The notes under the pieces are model-generated. The model did no database searches. It was not told the DNA's origin and saw nothing but the letters and a program-made list of their open reading frames with translations. Source: Bacillota bacterium (GTDB taxonomy: Bacteria; Bacillota; Clostridia; Tissierellales; Sedimentibacteraceae). From it: a stretch of DNA of 7,484 bases. Shown here piece after piece: positions 1-5,768 of this stretch (the first letter of the stretch is position 1; each line of letters opens with the position of its first letter). The translations under genes were made by a program, and so were the position numbers. Where the stretch lies: the NCBI GenBank assembly GCA_029239575.1, contig JARBUP010000143.1, positions 1 through 7,484 on the forward strand. The letters are read 5' to 3'.

Positions 1-1169
1 AGCTGTAGAACAAGGTGCTAATTTAAATTGGGTTTTAAAAACTGAAGGATACACAGGAGTTGTTGCTGAATTTGATTCGGGAAAAAAAGGACCTGTAATT
101 GGATTTAGGTTTGACATAGATGCTTTGCCATATGAGGAACCAAAAGAGATTGGATTTAAACCATTTGATGAAGGATATATTTCTCACAATTCAAAAAAAG
201 TGCATGCATGTGCTCATGATGGTCATACTGCTATTGGACTTGGTTTAGCAGAAGAAATAATAAAAAATAAAAATAATATTAAAGGAAAAATTAAATTTTT
301 TTTTCAACCTGCAGAAGAAACATTTTCTGGAGCAGAATCAATAGTAGCTAAAGGTCACTTAGATGAAAAATAATATTAAAGGAAAAATTAAATTATTTTT
401 TCAACCTGCGGAAGAAACATTTTCTGGAGCAGAGTCAATAGTAGCTAAAGGTCATTTAGATGACGTGGATTATTTTGTAGGTATGCACATAGCAGTTAGT
501 TCAAATAATTTGCCACTGTTGTCTAAAAGCATTGCTTGCGGTTGCAATGATTTTTTAAGTGTAAGACAAATTGATGTATATTATGAAGGGAAATCAGCAC
601 ATCCATGCGGAGCATCCCATGAAGGAAAAAATGCTTTATTAGCAGCATGCACAGCAGCACTTAACCTCCATTCCATAGCTCCTCATGAAGAAGGATTGTT
701 TAGAGTAAATGTTGGTGAAATACATGCCGGTGTAGTTGCAAACACAATTGCTCCTAATGCACTTATGAAAGTTGAATACAGGGGAGAAAACGAAAATATA
801 TCTAAATATGCTAAAAGCAGAGTGGAGACAATTATAGATTCTGCAGCTAAAATGTATGACCTTAAATATCATATTAAAGATTATGGGGAAGTGCCTACAG
901 CTAAAAGCGATGTTGAAATGATGAACAAAGTAAGAGAAGCTGCTAAAAAAATAAGTTATTATGAGTATATATGTGATTATGGAAATGTAAGTGGGTCCGA
1001 TGATGCATCCGTTATGATGAGAAAAGTACAATCTAATGGCGGGAAATCAGTATACATTGGTCTTGGAGCCAATGTTACAGAGCCAGTGCACAATGCAAGA
1101 TTTGATTTTGATGAAGAAATTTTAAGTCCAGCTGTAGAACTTTGTTTAAATATTATAAAAGATATTTAA
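1..1169 (+). pseudogene. M20 family amidohydrolase, AbgA-like (p-aminobenzoyl-glutamate hydrolase subunit A type), 5'-partial and frameshifted
   Basis: A metal-dependent amidohydrolase of the M20/M20D class, probably cytoplasmic, that cleaves an amide such as p-aminobenzoyl-glutamate or another N-acyl amino acid. Reading starts in frame at base 2 with the N-terminus cut off by the window edge. Visible motifs in order are FRFDIDALP (about 107-133), HACAHDGHT (about 203-229), the FFQPAEE metal-ligand/catalytic-base motif, VDYFVGMHI (from about 466), GKSAHPCG in the dimerisation domain, VNVGEIHAGVVANTIAP, GSDDASVMM and a C-terminal VHNARFDFDE. The DDVDYF, SDDASVMM and FDFDE stretches resemble E. 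coli AbgA as I recall it. No AbgB partner is in the window. The gene is broken: a 97-bp tandem repeat shifts the frame, giving a stop at 371-373, and the rest continues in another frame to TAA at 1167-1169. Removing one repeat copy restores one continuous frame (LDDVDYF). An ATG at 363 with AAAGG 8 bases upstream could restart translation, but the two halves would split the metal site. The family call is firm, the substrate is not. Confidence 0.85.
269..463. repeat. Imperfect 97-bp direct tandem duplication inside the amidohydrolase gene
   Basis: Copy 1 is 269-365 and copy 2 is 366-462; the match continues one base to 463. The two align without gaps at an offset of exactly 97 bp and differ at four positions: 298/395 (T/A), 313/410 (A/G), and one A/G and one C/T further on. 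In the gene's frame three of the four are silent third-position changes (GCA/GCG, GAA/GAG, CAC/CAT) and the fourth is Phe to Leu. Because 97 is not a multiple of three, the duplication destroys the reading frame. The junction falls in A-rich sequence (GATG followed by AAAAATAATATT). Confidence 0.95.
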
Positions 1170-1223
1170 TTTATTAAATCAATTAAGTAAAGAATTATAA
1201 TTTATAATTAGTTATTAATAAAA

Positions 1224-1256
1224 ATAAAGTGTGCTGATTTATTTTGCACACTTTAT
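1224..1256 (+). terminator. Hairpin downstream of the amidohydrolase, probable terminator
   Basis: A perfect inverted repeat, ATAAAGTGTGC / GCACACTTTAT (1224-1234 and 1246-1256), has an 11-base loop and lies 55 bases after the stop codon. The trailing T content is modest (CTTTATAATA), so termination may be weak or depend on other factors. It separates the amidohydrolase from the transporter gene. Confidence 0.55.
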
Positions 1257-1306
1257 AATAAATACAAGGTAATTGAACTCTGAAGAAATTTTATAATTAA
1301 TTAACT

Positions 1307-1336
1307 TTGAATTGGTATTAAAAAATATGTTATAAT
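1307..1336 (+). promoter_or_regulatory. Putative SigA-type promoter for the EamA transporter
   Basis: TTGAAT (1307-1312), an 18-base spacer and TATAAT (1331-1336), with an extended -10 TGT at 1328-1330. This predicts a start of transcription near 1343 and a leader of about 80 bases. In such AT-rich sequence TATAAT occurs by chance (also at 1292 and 1364), but only this copy has a reasonable -35 box at proper spacing. Confidence 0.45.
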
Positions 1337-1393
1337 TAATTACTAATAAATATTTTAAAGTATTATAATTAAAACAATATATAAAAAAGGATT

Positions 1394-1410
1394 TGAGAAT
1401 TAAATTCTCA
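1394..1410. promoter_or_regulatory. Perfect 17-bp palindrome in the leader of the transporter gene
   Basis: TGAGAATT-A-AATTCTCA has two perfect 8-base arms around one central base and ends 10 bases before the ATG at 1421. It could be a protein-binding operator. In RNA it could be a small hairpin lying between an AAAGGA (1386-1391) and the start codon. No other Shine-Dalgarno sequence is seen close to this ATG, so the element sits where it could affect translation. Function is inferred from position only. Confidence 0.4.
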
Positions 1411-1420
1411 TACACATAAA

Positions 1421-2359
1421 ATGGAAATGATTAAATATATTAAAAATCTTCAATTGTTATATACGGATCAAACCAAAGGCTATATTATGATTTTTATGGC
1501 TGGAGCTCTTTGGGGAACAATAGGATATTTTGTAAAAAACTTAACAGGTTTTGGGGCAAGTTCTGAGTTAACAGCATTTATGAGATTGTTCATGGGGTTT
1601 TGGATTTTGGCTTTTGTAATGATTTGCAAGGGCGGAATAAGTATGTTTAAAATAGATAAAAGTGGATTAATTTATTGTATGGCTTTAGGATTATTGACTC
1701 AAGCTATGTTTAACTACTTATATAATATGAGCATAGGAAGAGTAGGTGTTGCAACTGCATCAATACTTTTATATACATCCCCTGTATTTGTTTGTGCTAT
1801 GTCATCTGTTTTATTTAAGGAAAATATAAACAAACAAAAAGTTATTGCATTAATATTGAACATTTTTGGCTGTTTTTTAATGGTTACAGGGGGAAGTGTA
1901 GCTAATTTAAAATTATCTTTTATAGGAATTATTTTAGGCTTAATATCTGCTTTTTTATATAGCCTGGTATCAATTATAGGTAAAATTACATCCAGTAGTA
2001 TTCATCCATTTACAATTGTTTTTTATAGTTTTTTATTTGGATGGCTGAGTTTAGGTGCTTATATAAGGCCTTGGGATACTATCATAGCAGTTTCAAGTGT
2101 TGAATTTTGGACTTATTCCTTTGGTTTTGGATTAATACCTACTGTTGGTGCATATTTGTTATATATGGGCGGATTGACAAAAAACTTAGAATTAGCAAGA
2201 GTTCCGATTATTGCTTCGGTTGAGACGGTTGTAGCTACACTATTAGGTGTTTTTATATTTCGAGAAAGTATAGGTGTTATTAATACAATTGGCATGGGAA
2301 TTTTAATCCTCTCAATCGCAATTATGAATTATAAGTTTAAGCAAAGAGACAATTTATAA
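1421..2359 (+). CDS. EamA/DMT-superfamily transporter, ten transmembrane helices
   Basis: An inner-membrane permease of the drug/metabolite transporter superfamily, whose members mostly export amino acids or other small metabolites; the substrate cannot be read from sequence. The 312-residue protein matches the family length of about 290-310. Ten hydrophobic segments are visible at about 19-39, 48-70, 81-104, 108-132, 139-158, 165-188, 195-215, 227-252, 260-281 and 285-305. They form two EamA repeats, each with the family signature: LLYTSPVFVCAMSSVLFKE (about 116-134), and IIASVETVVATLLGVFIFRE ending near 282. The N-terminal KGYIMIFMAGALWGTIGYF is typical of helix 1. The start is uncertain. 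ATG 1421 has no close Shine-Dalgarno. ATG 1487 has AAAGG seven bases upstream but would remove KGY ahead of helix 1, so 1421 is preferred. It appears monocistronic, with its own promoter-like sequence upstream and a strong terminator after it. Confidence 0.9.
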   Translation: MEMIKYIKNLQLLYTDQTKGYIMIFMAGALWGTIGYFVKNLTGFGASSELTAFMRLFMGFWILAFVMICKGGISMFKIDKSGLIYCMALGLLTQAMFNYLYNMSIGRVGVATASILLYTSPVFVCAMSSVLFKENINKQKVIALILNIFGCFLMVTGGSVANLKLSFIGIILGLISAFLYSLVSIIGKITSSSIHPFTIVFYSFLFGWLSLGAYIRPWDTIIAVSSVEFWTYSFGFGLIPTVGAYLLYMGGLTKNLELARVPIIASVETVVATLLGVFIFRESIGVINTIGMGILILSIAIMNYKFKQRDNL

Positions 2360-2360
2360 C

Positions 2361-2413
2361 AAAAAGACTGATTATTATAGAATGCTTCTGCTTCTATATA
2401 AATCAGTCTTTTT
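2361..2413. terminator. Strong bidirectional Rho-independent terminator shared by the transporter gene and kce
   Basis: A 13-bp perfect stem (2361-2373 with 2401-2413; AAAAAGACTGATT / AATCAGTCTTTTT) carries an inner 7-bp stem TATAGAA / TTCTATA (2376-2382 with 2392-2398) above a 2x2 internal loop. The A-run on one side and the T-run on the other give a U-tract on both strands. It sits one base after the transporter stop codon and 64 bases beyond the kce stop codon, so it can end both convergent transcripts. Confidence 0.92.
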
Positions 2414-2477
2414 TATTACTACATCAACTATTTAGGTAAGTAATCTCTTGCGATGATGTATATGTCTTATTATATTT

Positions 2478-3290
2478 TTATTTAAGTCCTAAAATTACTC
2501 TTGCTTCATCAGGTGTTGCAACTTCACGTCCCATTTCTTTTGAAATGCGAGCTAATCTTTCAACTAATTGCGCATTTGACGTAGCAAGCTCTCCTTTAGA
2601 ATAATAAACATTATCTTCAAATCCAGTTCTTGCATGACCGCCGAGCATTATAGCAGCTATATTTAATGGTAGCTGATATCTTCCAACACCTGCAACAGTC
2701 CAAGTAGAACCTGCTGGTATTGAATCAACCATATACATTAAATCTCTAAGTTCTCCACCCATTGCTCCTGGTACTCCAAGAACAAAATCAAAATGATGCG
2801 GTCCTTTTAAAATTCCTTTTTTAGTCATACGAATTACAGTATCAACCATACCTTTTTCAAAACATTCTAATTCTGGTTTAACTCCTAATTCATACATGCG
2901 CTTAGCAAATATTTGAATGTTTACTTCTGTGTTCATAAATACGTCATCACCAAAATTGCATGTTCCCATACTTAATGTTGCCATTTCTGGTTTTAATTCA
3001 ATAGGTTGCATTCTTTGTTCTGGTGTATGATATGTAGCTCCGCCAGTTGATGGTTGGAATATGATATTACATTTTGCTGCAGTTTTTTCTTTGATTTCTT
3101 TGTAAACTGCATAATCCTGAGTTGGATTACCGTCTTTGTCCCTTGCATGAACATGAACCATAGATGCTCCTGCTAAATAACACTGATATGCTGCTTCAGC
3201 TATTTCATCAGTTGTTAAAGGTAAATTTGGTTGTTGTTCTCTTGTAACTTCTGCGCCTGTTAAACAAGCAGTGATAATTAATTTTTCCAT
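2478..3290 (-). CDS. kce: 3-keto-5-aminohexanoate cleavage enzyme (BKACE/DUF849 family)
   Basis: A zinc-dependent TIM-barrel enzyme that, in anaerobic lysine fermentation, converts 5-amino-3-oxohexanoate plus acetyl-CoA to 3-aminobutyryl-CoA plus acetoacetate. The 270-residue protein matches the family length of about 270-300. It shows ITACLTGAEVTRE (Glu14), VHVHARDKDG with the zinc ligands His46 and His48, FQPSTGG (78-84), TLSMGTCNFGDDVF, and GGHARTGFEDN (217-227) with Arg221 and Glu225, which correspond to the substrate-binding Arg and third zinc ligand of the characterised Kce. The whole sequence closely resembles Kce rather than the wider BKACE family, whose members use other beta-keto acids; this judgement is from memory, not an alignment. 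The start is ATG at 3290, with GGAGG five bases upstream; an in-frame UUG at 3302 overlaps that site and is rejected. The gene stands alone: no kamDE, kdd, kal or CoA-transferase gene is in the window. Confidence 0.87.
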   Translation of the reverse strand: MEKLIITACLTGAEVTREQQPNLPLTTDEIAEAAYQCYLAGASMVHVHARDKDGNPTQDYAVYKEIKEKTAAKCNIIFQPSTGGATYHTPEQRMQPIELKPEMATLSMGTCNFGDDVFMNTEVNIQIFAKRMYELGVKPELECFEKGMVDTVIRMTKKGILKGPHHFDFVLGVPGAMGGELRDLMYMVDSIPAGSTWTVAGVGRYQLPLNIAAIMLGGHARTGFEDNVYYSKGELATSNAQLVERLARISKEMGREVATPDEARVILGLK

Positions 3291-3327
3291 TGTAACCTCC
3301 AAAATAATAATTTTTTGCCCTGCTCAT

Positions 3328-3356
3328 ATTGTACAATAATTGTAAAACATAGTCAA
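3328..3356 (-). promoter_or_regulatory. SigA-type promoter of kce
   Basis: On the - strand, TTGACT (3356-3351), a 17-base spacer and TACAAT (3333-3328) lie about 38 bases before the kce start codon, predicting a leader of roughly 30 bases. The -10 box lies inside a perfect 12-bp palindrome, TATTGTACAATA (3327-3338), which could be an operator or simply chance in AT-rich DNA. Confidence 0.7.
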
Positions 3357-3496
3357 TGAACGTCGTTAAATATTTAATAATAAAAATTATGTCATAATGT
3401 AAAAAAAATATACAATAATAAGTTAAAATATGATATTCTATTGTTGACAAATTTTGAAAAAATCAGCTCGATTGTTGATAGATATATTAAGATTAC

Positions 3497-3503
3497 AAAG
3501 GAG
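3497..3503 (+). promoter_or_regulatory. Ribosome binding site that sets the glpX start at UUG 3511
   Basis: AAAGGAG lies seven bases before TTG 3511-3513. Reading from there gives MDRELALNIVRVTEAAA, the usual N-terminus of GlpX proteins. The frame stays open upstream to a UUG at 3454, but that one has no Shine-Dalgarno and adds 19 residues not found in the family. Confidence 0.85.
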
Positions 3504-3510
3504 AATTAAG

Positions 3511-4488
3511 TTGGATAGAGAATTAGCTTTAAATATAGTAAGGGTAACAGAAGCAGCAGCTATTGGATGCGGAAAATATTTCGGAAGAGGAAATAAGGAA
3601 ATTGCTGACCAGGCTGCAACGGACGGAATGAGAAGTATGTTCCAAGTATTAGATATTTCAGGAACAGTTGTTATAGGAGAAGGAGAACTTGACGAGGCTC
3701 CTATGCTTTATATAGGAGAAAAAATAGGAACTTGGGAAGAAGGCACTCCAGAAATAGATATAGCTGTTGATCCTCTTGATGGGACAAAACTTATTGCTAA
3801 AGGACTTCCAGGTGCATTAGCTGTTGTAGCAGTAGCTCCAAAAGGCTGTTTGTTACATGCTCCAGATATGTATATGCATAAAATTGCAGTAGGTCCAAAG
3901 GCAGCTGGTTGCGTAGATATTACTGCACCATTGGAGCAAAATTTGTACAATGTAGCTAAAGCTCTTCATAAAGATATTACTGAAGTTACTGTTACAATAC
4001 AGGATAGGGAAAGACATGAAGATTTAATAAATAGAGCAAGAAGTGTAGGAGCAAGAATTAAGTTGTTTGGAGATGGTGATGTAGCCACTGCCATAGCAAC
4101 TTGTTTTGAAGATTCGGGTGTTGATATAATGGTTGGCAAGGGAGGAGCTCCTGAAGGAGTTATATCTGCAGCTGCACTTAAATGTCTTGGCGGAGAATTC
4201 CAAGGAATTTTATCTCCTAATACTGATGAAGAAAGAATAAGATGCGAAAAAATGATGGGTGAAAATTGGAATAGGGTATTAACTATGGAAGACCTTGCAA
4301 AAGGTGATGATATAATTTTTGCAGCAACTGGAGTGTCTGACGGTGAGTTATTAAAAGGAGTAAGATACGGTTCGGACAATAGAGCTAAAACTTATTCAGT
4401 AGTAACTCGTTCAAAAACAGGAACAATCCGTTTCATTGAAACAACTCATGTTTTAGACAAAAAACCAAAATACGCTTTTGTTGATTAA
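3511..4488 (+). CDS. glpX: Fructose-1,6-bisphosphatase, class II (GlpX)
   Basis: A cytoplasmic Mn/Mg-dependent phosphatase that removes the 1-phosphate from fructose-1,6-bisphosphate, the committed step of gluconeogenesis; this fits an organism living on amino acids. The 325-residue protein matches the family (about 320-336). With the UUG at 3511 as Met1, the key residues align with E. coli GlpX: Asp33 (IADQAATD), Glu57 (VVIGEGELDEAP), Asp87 and Thr92 in the VDPLDGT lithium-sensitive-phosphatase motif, and Glu215 in GKGGAPEGV (E. coli Asp33, Glu57, Asp85, Thr90, Glu213 as I recall). GDGDVATAIATC (187-198) and KCLGGEFQGIL (224-234) are also typical. It is divergent from kce and convergent with the phosphatase gene, so probably transcribed alone. 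The UUG start may lower its translation. A TTGACA at 3444-3449 may be its -35 box, but I see no convincing -10 at the right distance. Confidence 0.95.
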   Translation: MDRELALNIVRVTEAAAIGCGKYFGRGNKEIADQAATDGMRSMFQVLDISGTVVIGEGELDEAPMLYIGEKIGTWEEGTPEIDIAVDPLDGTKLIAKGLPGALAVVAVAPKGCLLHAPDMYMHKIAVGPKAAGCVDITAPLEQNLYNVAKALHKDITEVTVTIQDRERHEDLINRARSVGARIKLFGDGDVATAIATCFEDSGVDIMVGKGGAPEGVISAAALKCLGGEFQGILSPNTDEERIRCEKMMGENWNRVLTMEDLAKGDDIIFAATGVSDGELLKGVRYGSDNRAKTYSVVTRSKTGTIRFIETTHVLDKKPKYAFVD

Positions 4489-4498
4489 TTGATTTAAA

Positions 4499-4549
4499 GG
4501 GGACTGTCCCTATTGCCAATGGTTTTGTTGGCAAAAGTGGGCTGTCCCC
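4499..4549. repeat. GGGGACTGTCCC-type palindromic repeat (REP-like hairpin) between convergent genes
   Basis: Two G+C-rich elements in otherwise AT-rich DNA: GGGGACTGTCCC (4499-4510) and GGGCTGTCCCC (4539-4549). They flank an inner inverted repeat TTGCCAA / TTGGCAA (4513-4519 with 4528-4534). The outer arms pair (GGGGAC with GTCCCC, then about four more pairs after one mismatch), so the whole 51 bases fold into one long hairpin; the left element is also a palindrome on its own (GGGAC-T-GTCCC). From memory, GGGGACTGTCCC/GGGGACAGTCCCC motifs recur between genes in many anaerobe genomes, sometimes near IS200-like (RAYT) transposases. No transposase is in this window. The hairpin starts 10 bases after the glpX stop codon and may also end transcription on either strand. 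Confidence 0.75.
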
Positions 4550-4591
4550 AAAAATAACATTTGGTGTATTAATTTTTAGTGTCAAGGTTTT

Positions 4592-5767
4592 TCATATATA
4601 TGTTACAGTTATTTCCTTTCCAGATGCCCGTAATTCTTTAATTAAATCTTCTATAATTTTCAACTTAATATTAAAAGTGGCTGGAAAATTCGGGTTTTGA
4701 TGGGCTGGATTCACAGCTTTACCTACATAAAAATTAATATGAGTACTTTCTTCAATTAATATTTTAGAAAGCAATGAACTTCCGTCATATTCATTAAATT
4801 CTAAAGCATCCTTAAAACTGTTTTCATTATAGTTTTTTATATTTCTTAAAGTTTTTCCTACAGTTAAAACACCTTCTGTTACTAAAGCAAAACCATCCAT
4901 ATATGCTATCGGAGGCACGTCTTCTTTCATTGAATCTAAATCAACTTCGAGATTTTTATTTAACACCCTTTGTGCTATAAGAGCAGTGGTACCTCCACAT
5001 ATAACTTTTTTATTTGTTCCTTCTATCATTTTTTGAGCTAAAAAGTCATCATAAGATTTTGAAGAAGGAGGACCTATGAATACATCAGTGTATTCAGGCT
5101 TTCTTAACTTAATAGTTAATATTGTAGTGTCATCACCAGGTTTATTATTGTAAAGGCTGCTACAAACTCCTATAAAGTTTCCATTTACAATTTGAGATGA
5201 ATTGTTTATAAAATTTAAATTTTTTAAATAGTCATTAATTTCATCCCAGCTCCATCCAAGGTTGAGCATTTGTCCTATACCCGCATGGATAGCACCATCG
5301 CTTACAACAGAAATTGAATCTCCCAAATCAAGTCTAATATTTGATTCGTAAATTTTCTTTGAACCAATTATCCACTCGTTTTTATCAATGGGAATACTCC
5401 TGTTATGGGAATAATAAAAATAAGGTGGACTGTCATATTCAGCAATGTATGCATTGTACTCATTATTTTTTTTATTTATTTGTATAATTGTAAATGTTGA
5501 ATACGCAAGTTTTCTAACTTTGCACTCGGGCAATGTGTTAATGATTGTTTCAATTGTATCATAAATTGCAGCGCCATTTTTTAACATAGTTACAGCTATT
5601 TTAGTAGTCATAGTTGCAAGTATATTAGCTTTAACACCACTACCAAGTCCATCAGACAAAACTATGATGCAACTTTCATCATCATTTATATATTCAACTT
5701 TATCGCCGCAAAGTTCTTCACCATATTTATTTATGCTTTTATAATTTATGTCTAAAAATTTTTCCAT
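4592..5767 (-). CDS. SpoIIE/PP2C-family protein phosphatase with a C-terminal extension, hydrogenase-associated
   Basis: A 391-residue protein predicted to be a soluble Mn/Mg-dependent Ser/Thr phosphatase. The catalytic domain spans about residues 8-222, with the PP2C metal-binding motifs GD (Asp22), LSDGLGSG (Asp39), VVSDGAIHAG (Asp157) and GDDTTIL (Asp212/Asp213). From about 228 onward lies a separate region of about 160 residues that I cannot assign. It has IGPPSSKSYDDFL (231-243), KKVICGGTTA (253-262), DVPPIAY (283-289) and FALVTEG (293-299). There is no signal peptide or membrane segment. The start is ATG 5767, one base after the stop codon of the upstream PAS/H-cluster gene. The Shine-Dalgarno is poor, so translation is probably coupled; a UUG at 5788 inside the upstream gene is less likely. 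By analogy with SpoIIE/RsbU proteins its substrate may be an anti-anti-sigma-like phosphoprotein, but none is visible. It is probably the effector of the sensor encoded just before it. Confidence 0.87.
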   Translation of the reverse strand: MEKFLDINYKSINKYGEELCGDKVEYINDDESCIIVLSDGLGSGVKANILATMTTKIAVTMLKNGAAIYDTIETIINTLPECKVRKLAYSTFTIIQINKKNNEYNAYIAEYDSPPYFYYSHNRSIPIDKNEWIIGSKKIYESNIRLDLGDSISVVSDGAIHAGIGQMLNLGWSWDEINDYLKNLNFINNSSQIVNGNFIGVCSSLYNNKPGDDTTILTIKLRKPEYTDVFIGPPSSKSYDDFLAQKMIEGTNKKVICGGTTALIAQRVLNKNLEVDLDSMKEDVPPIAYMDGFALVTEGVLTVGKTLRNIKNYNENSFKDALEFNEYDGSSLLSKILIEESTHINFYVGKAVNPAHQNPNFPATFNIKLKIIEDLIKELRASGKEITVTYI

Positions 5768-5768
5768 A

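Noticed and set aside
296..304. Run of nine T in repeat copy 1 as a site of programmed frameshifting that would rescue the gene
   Set aside because: Even with a rescue shift the protein would carry about 32 duplicated residues in the middle of the metal-binding domain, and copy 2 lacks the run (TTATTTTTT); duplication or mis-assembly explains the data better.
639..1031. Open frame of 130 codons on the - strand inside the amidohydrolase gene
   Set aside because: It is the reverse of well-conserved M20 sequence, is rich in Ile/Ser/Phe/His/Cys as expected of a shadow frame, and shows no recognisable domain.
1193..1209. AATTATA-N3-TATAATT inverted repeat after the amidohydrolase
   Set aside because: It consists only of A and T, would be unstable as RNA, and is expected by chance in this composition; the GTGTGC/GCACAC hairpin nearby is a better terminator.
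3444..3449. Perfect TTGACA ahead of glpX as a -35 box
   Set aside because: No acceptable -10 hexamer lies 16-19 bases downstream, and the TATATT near 3483 is too far away. It may still be part of the real promoter, but I cannot support it as a feature.
3208..3450. Open frame on the - strand covering the kce 5' end and its promoter
   Set aside because: It overlaps kce in another frame, contains the kce promoter and ribosome binding site, and its product has low-complexity, shadow-like composition.
3966..4379. Open frame of 137 codons on the - strand inside glpX (and a shorter one at 3708-3950)
   Set aside because: Both lie opposite highly conserved GlpX motifs and have no family resemblance; they are shadows of the real gene.
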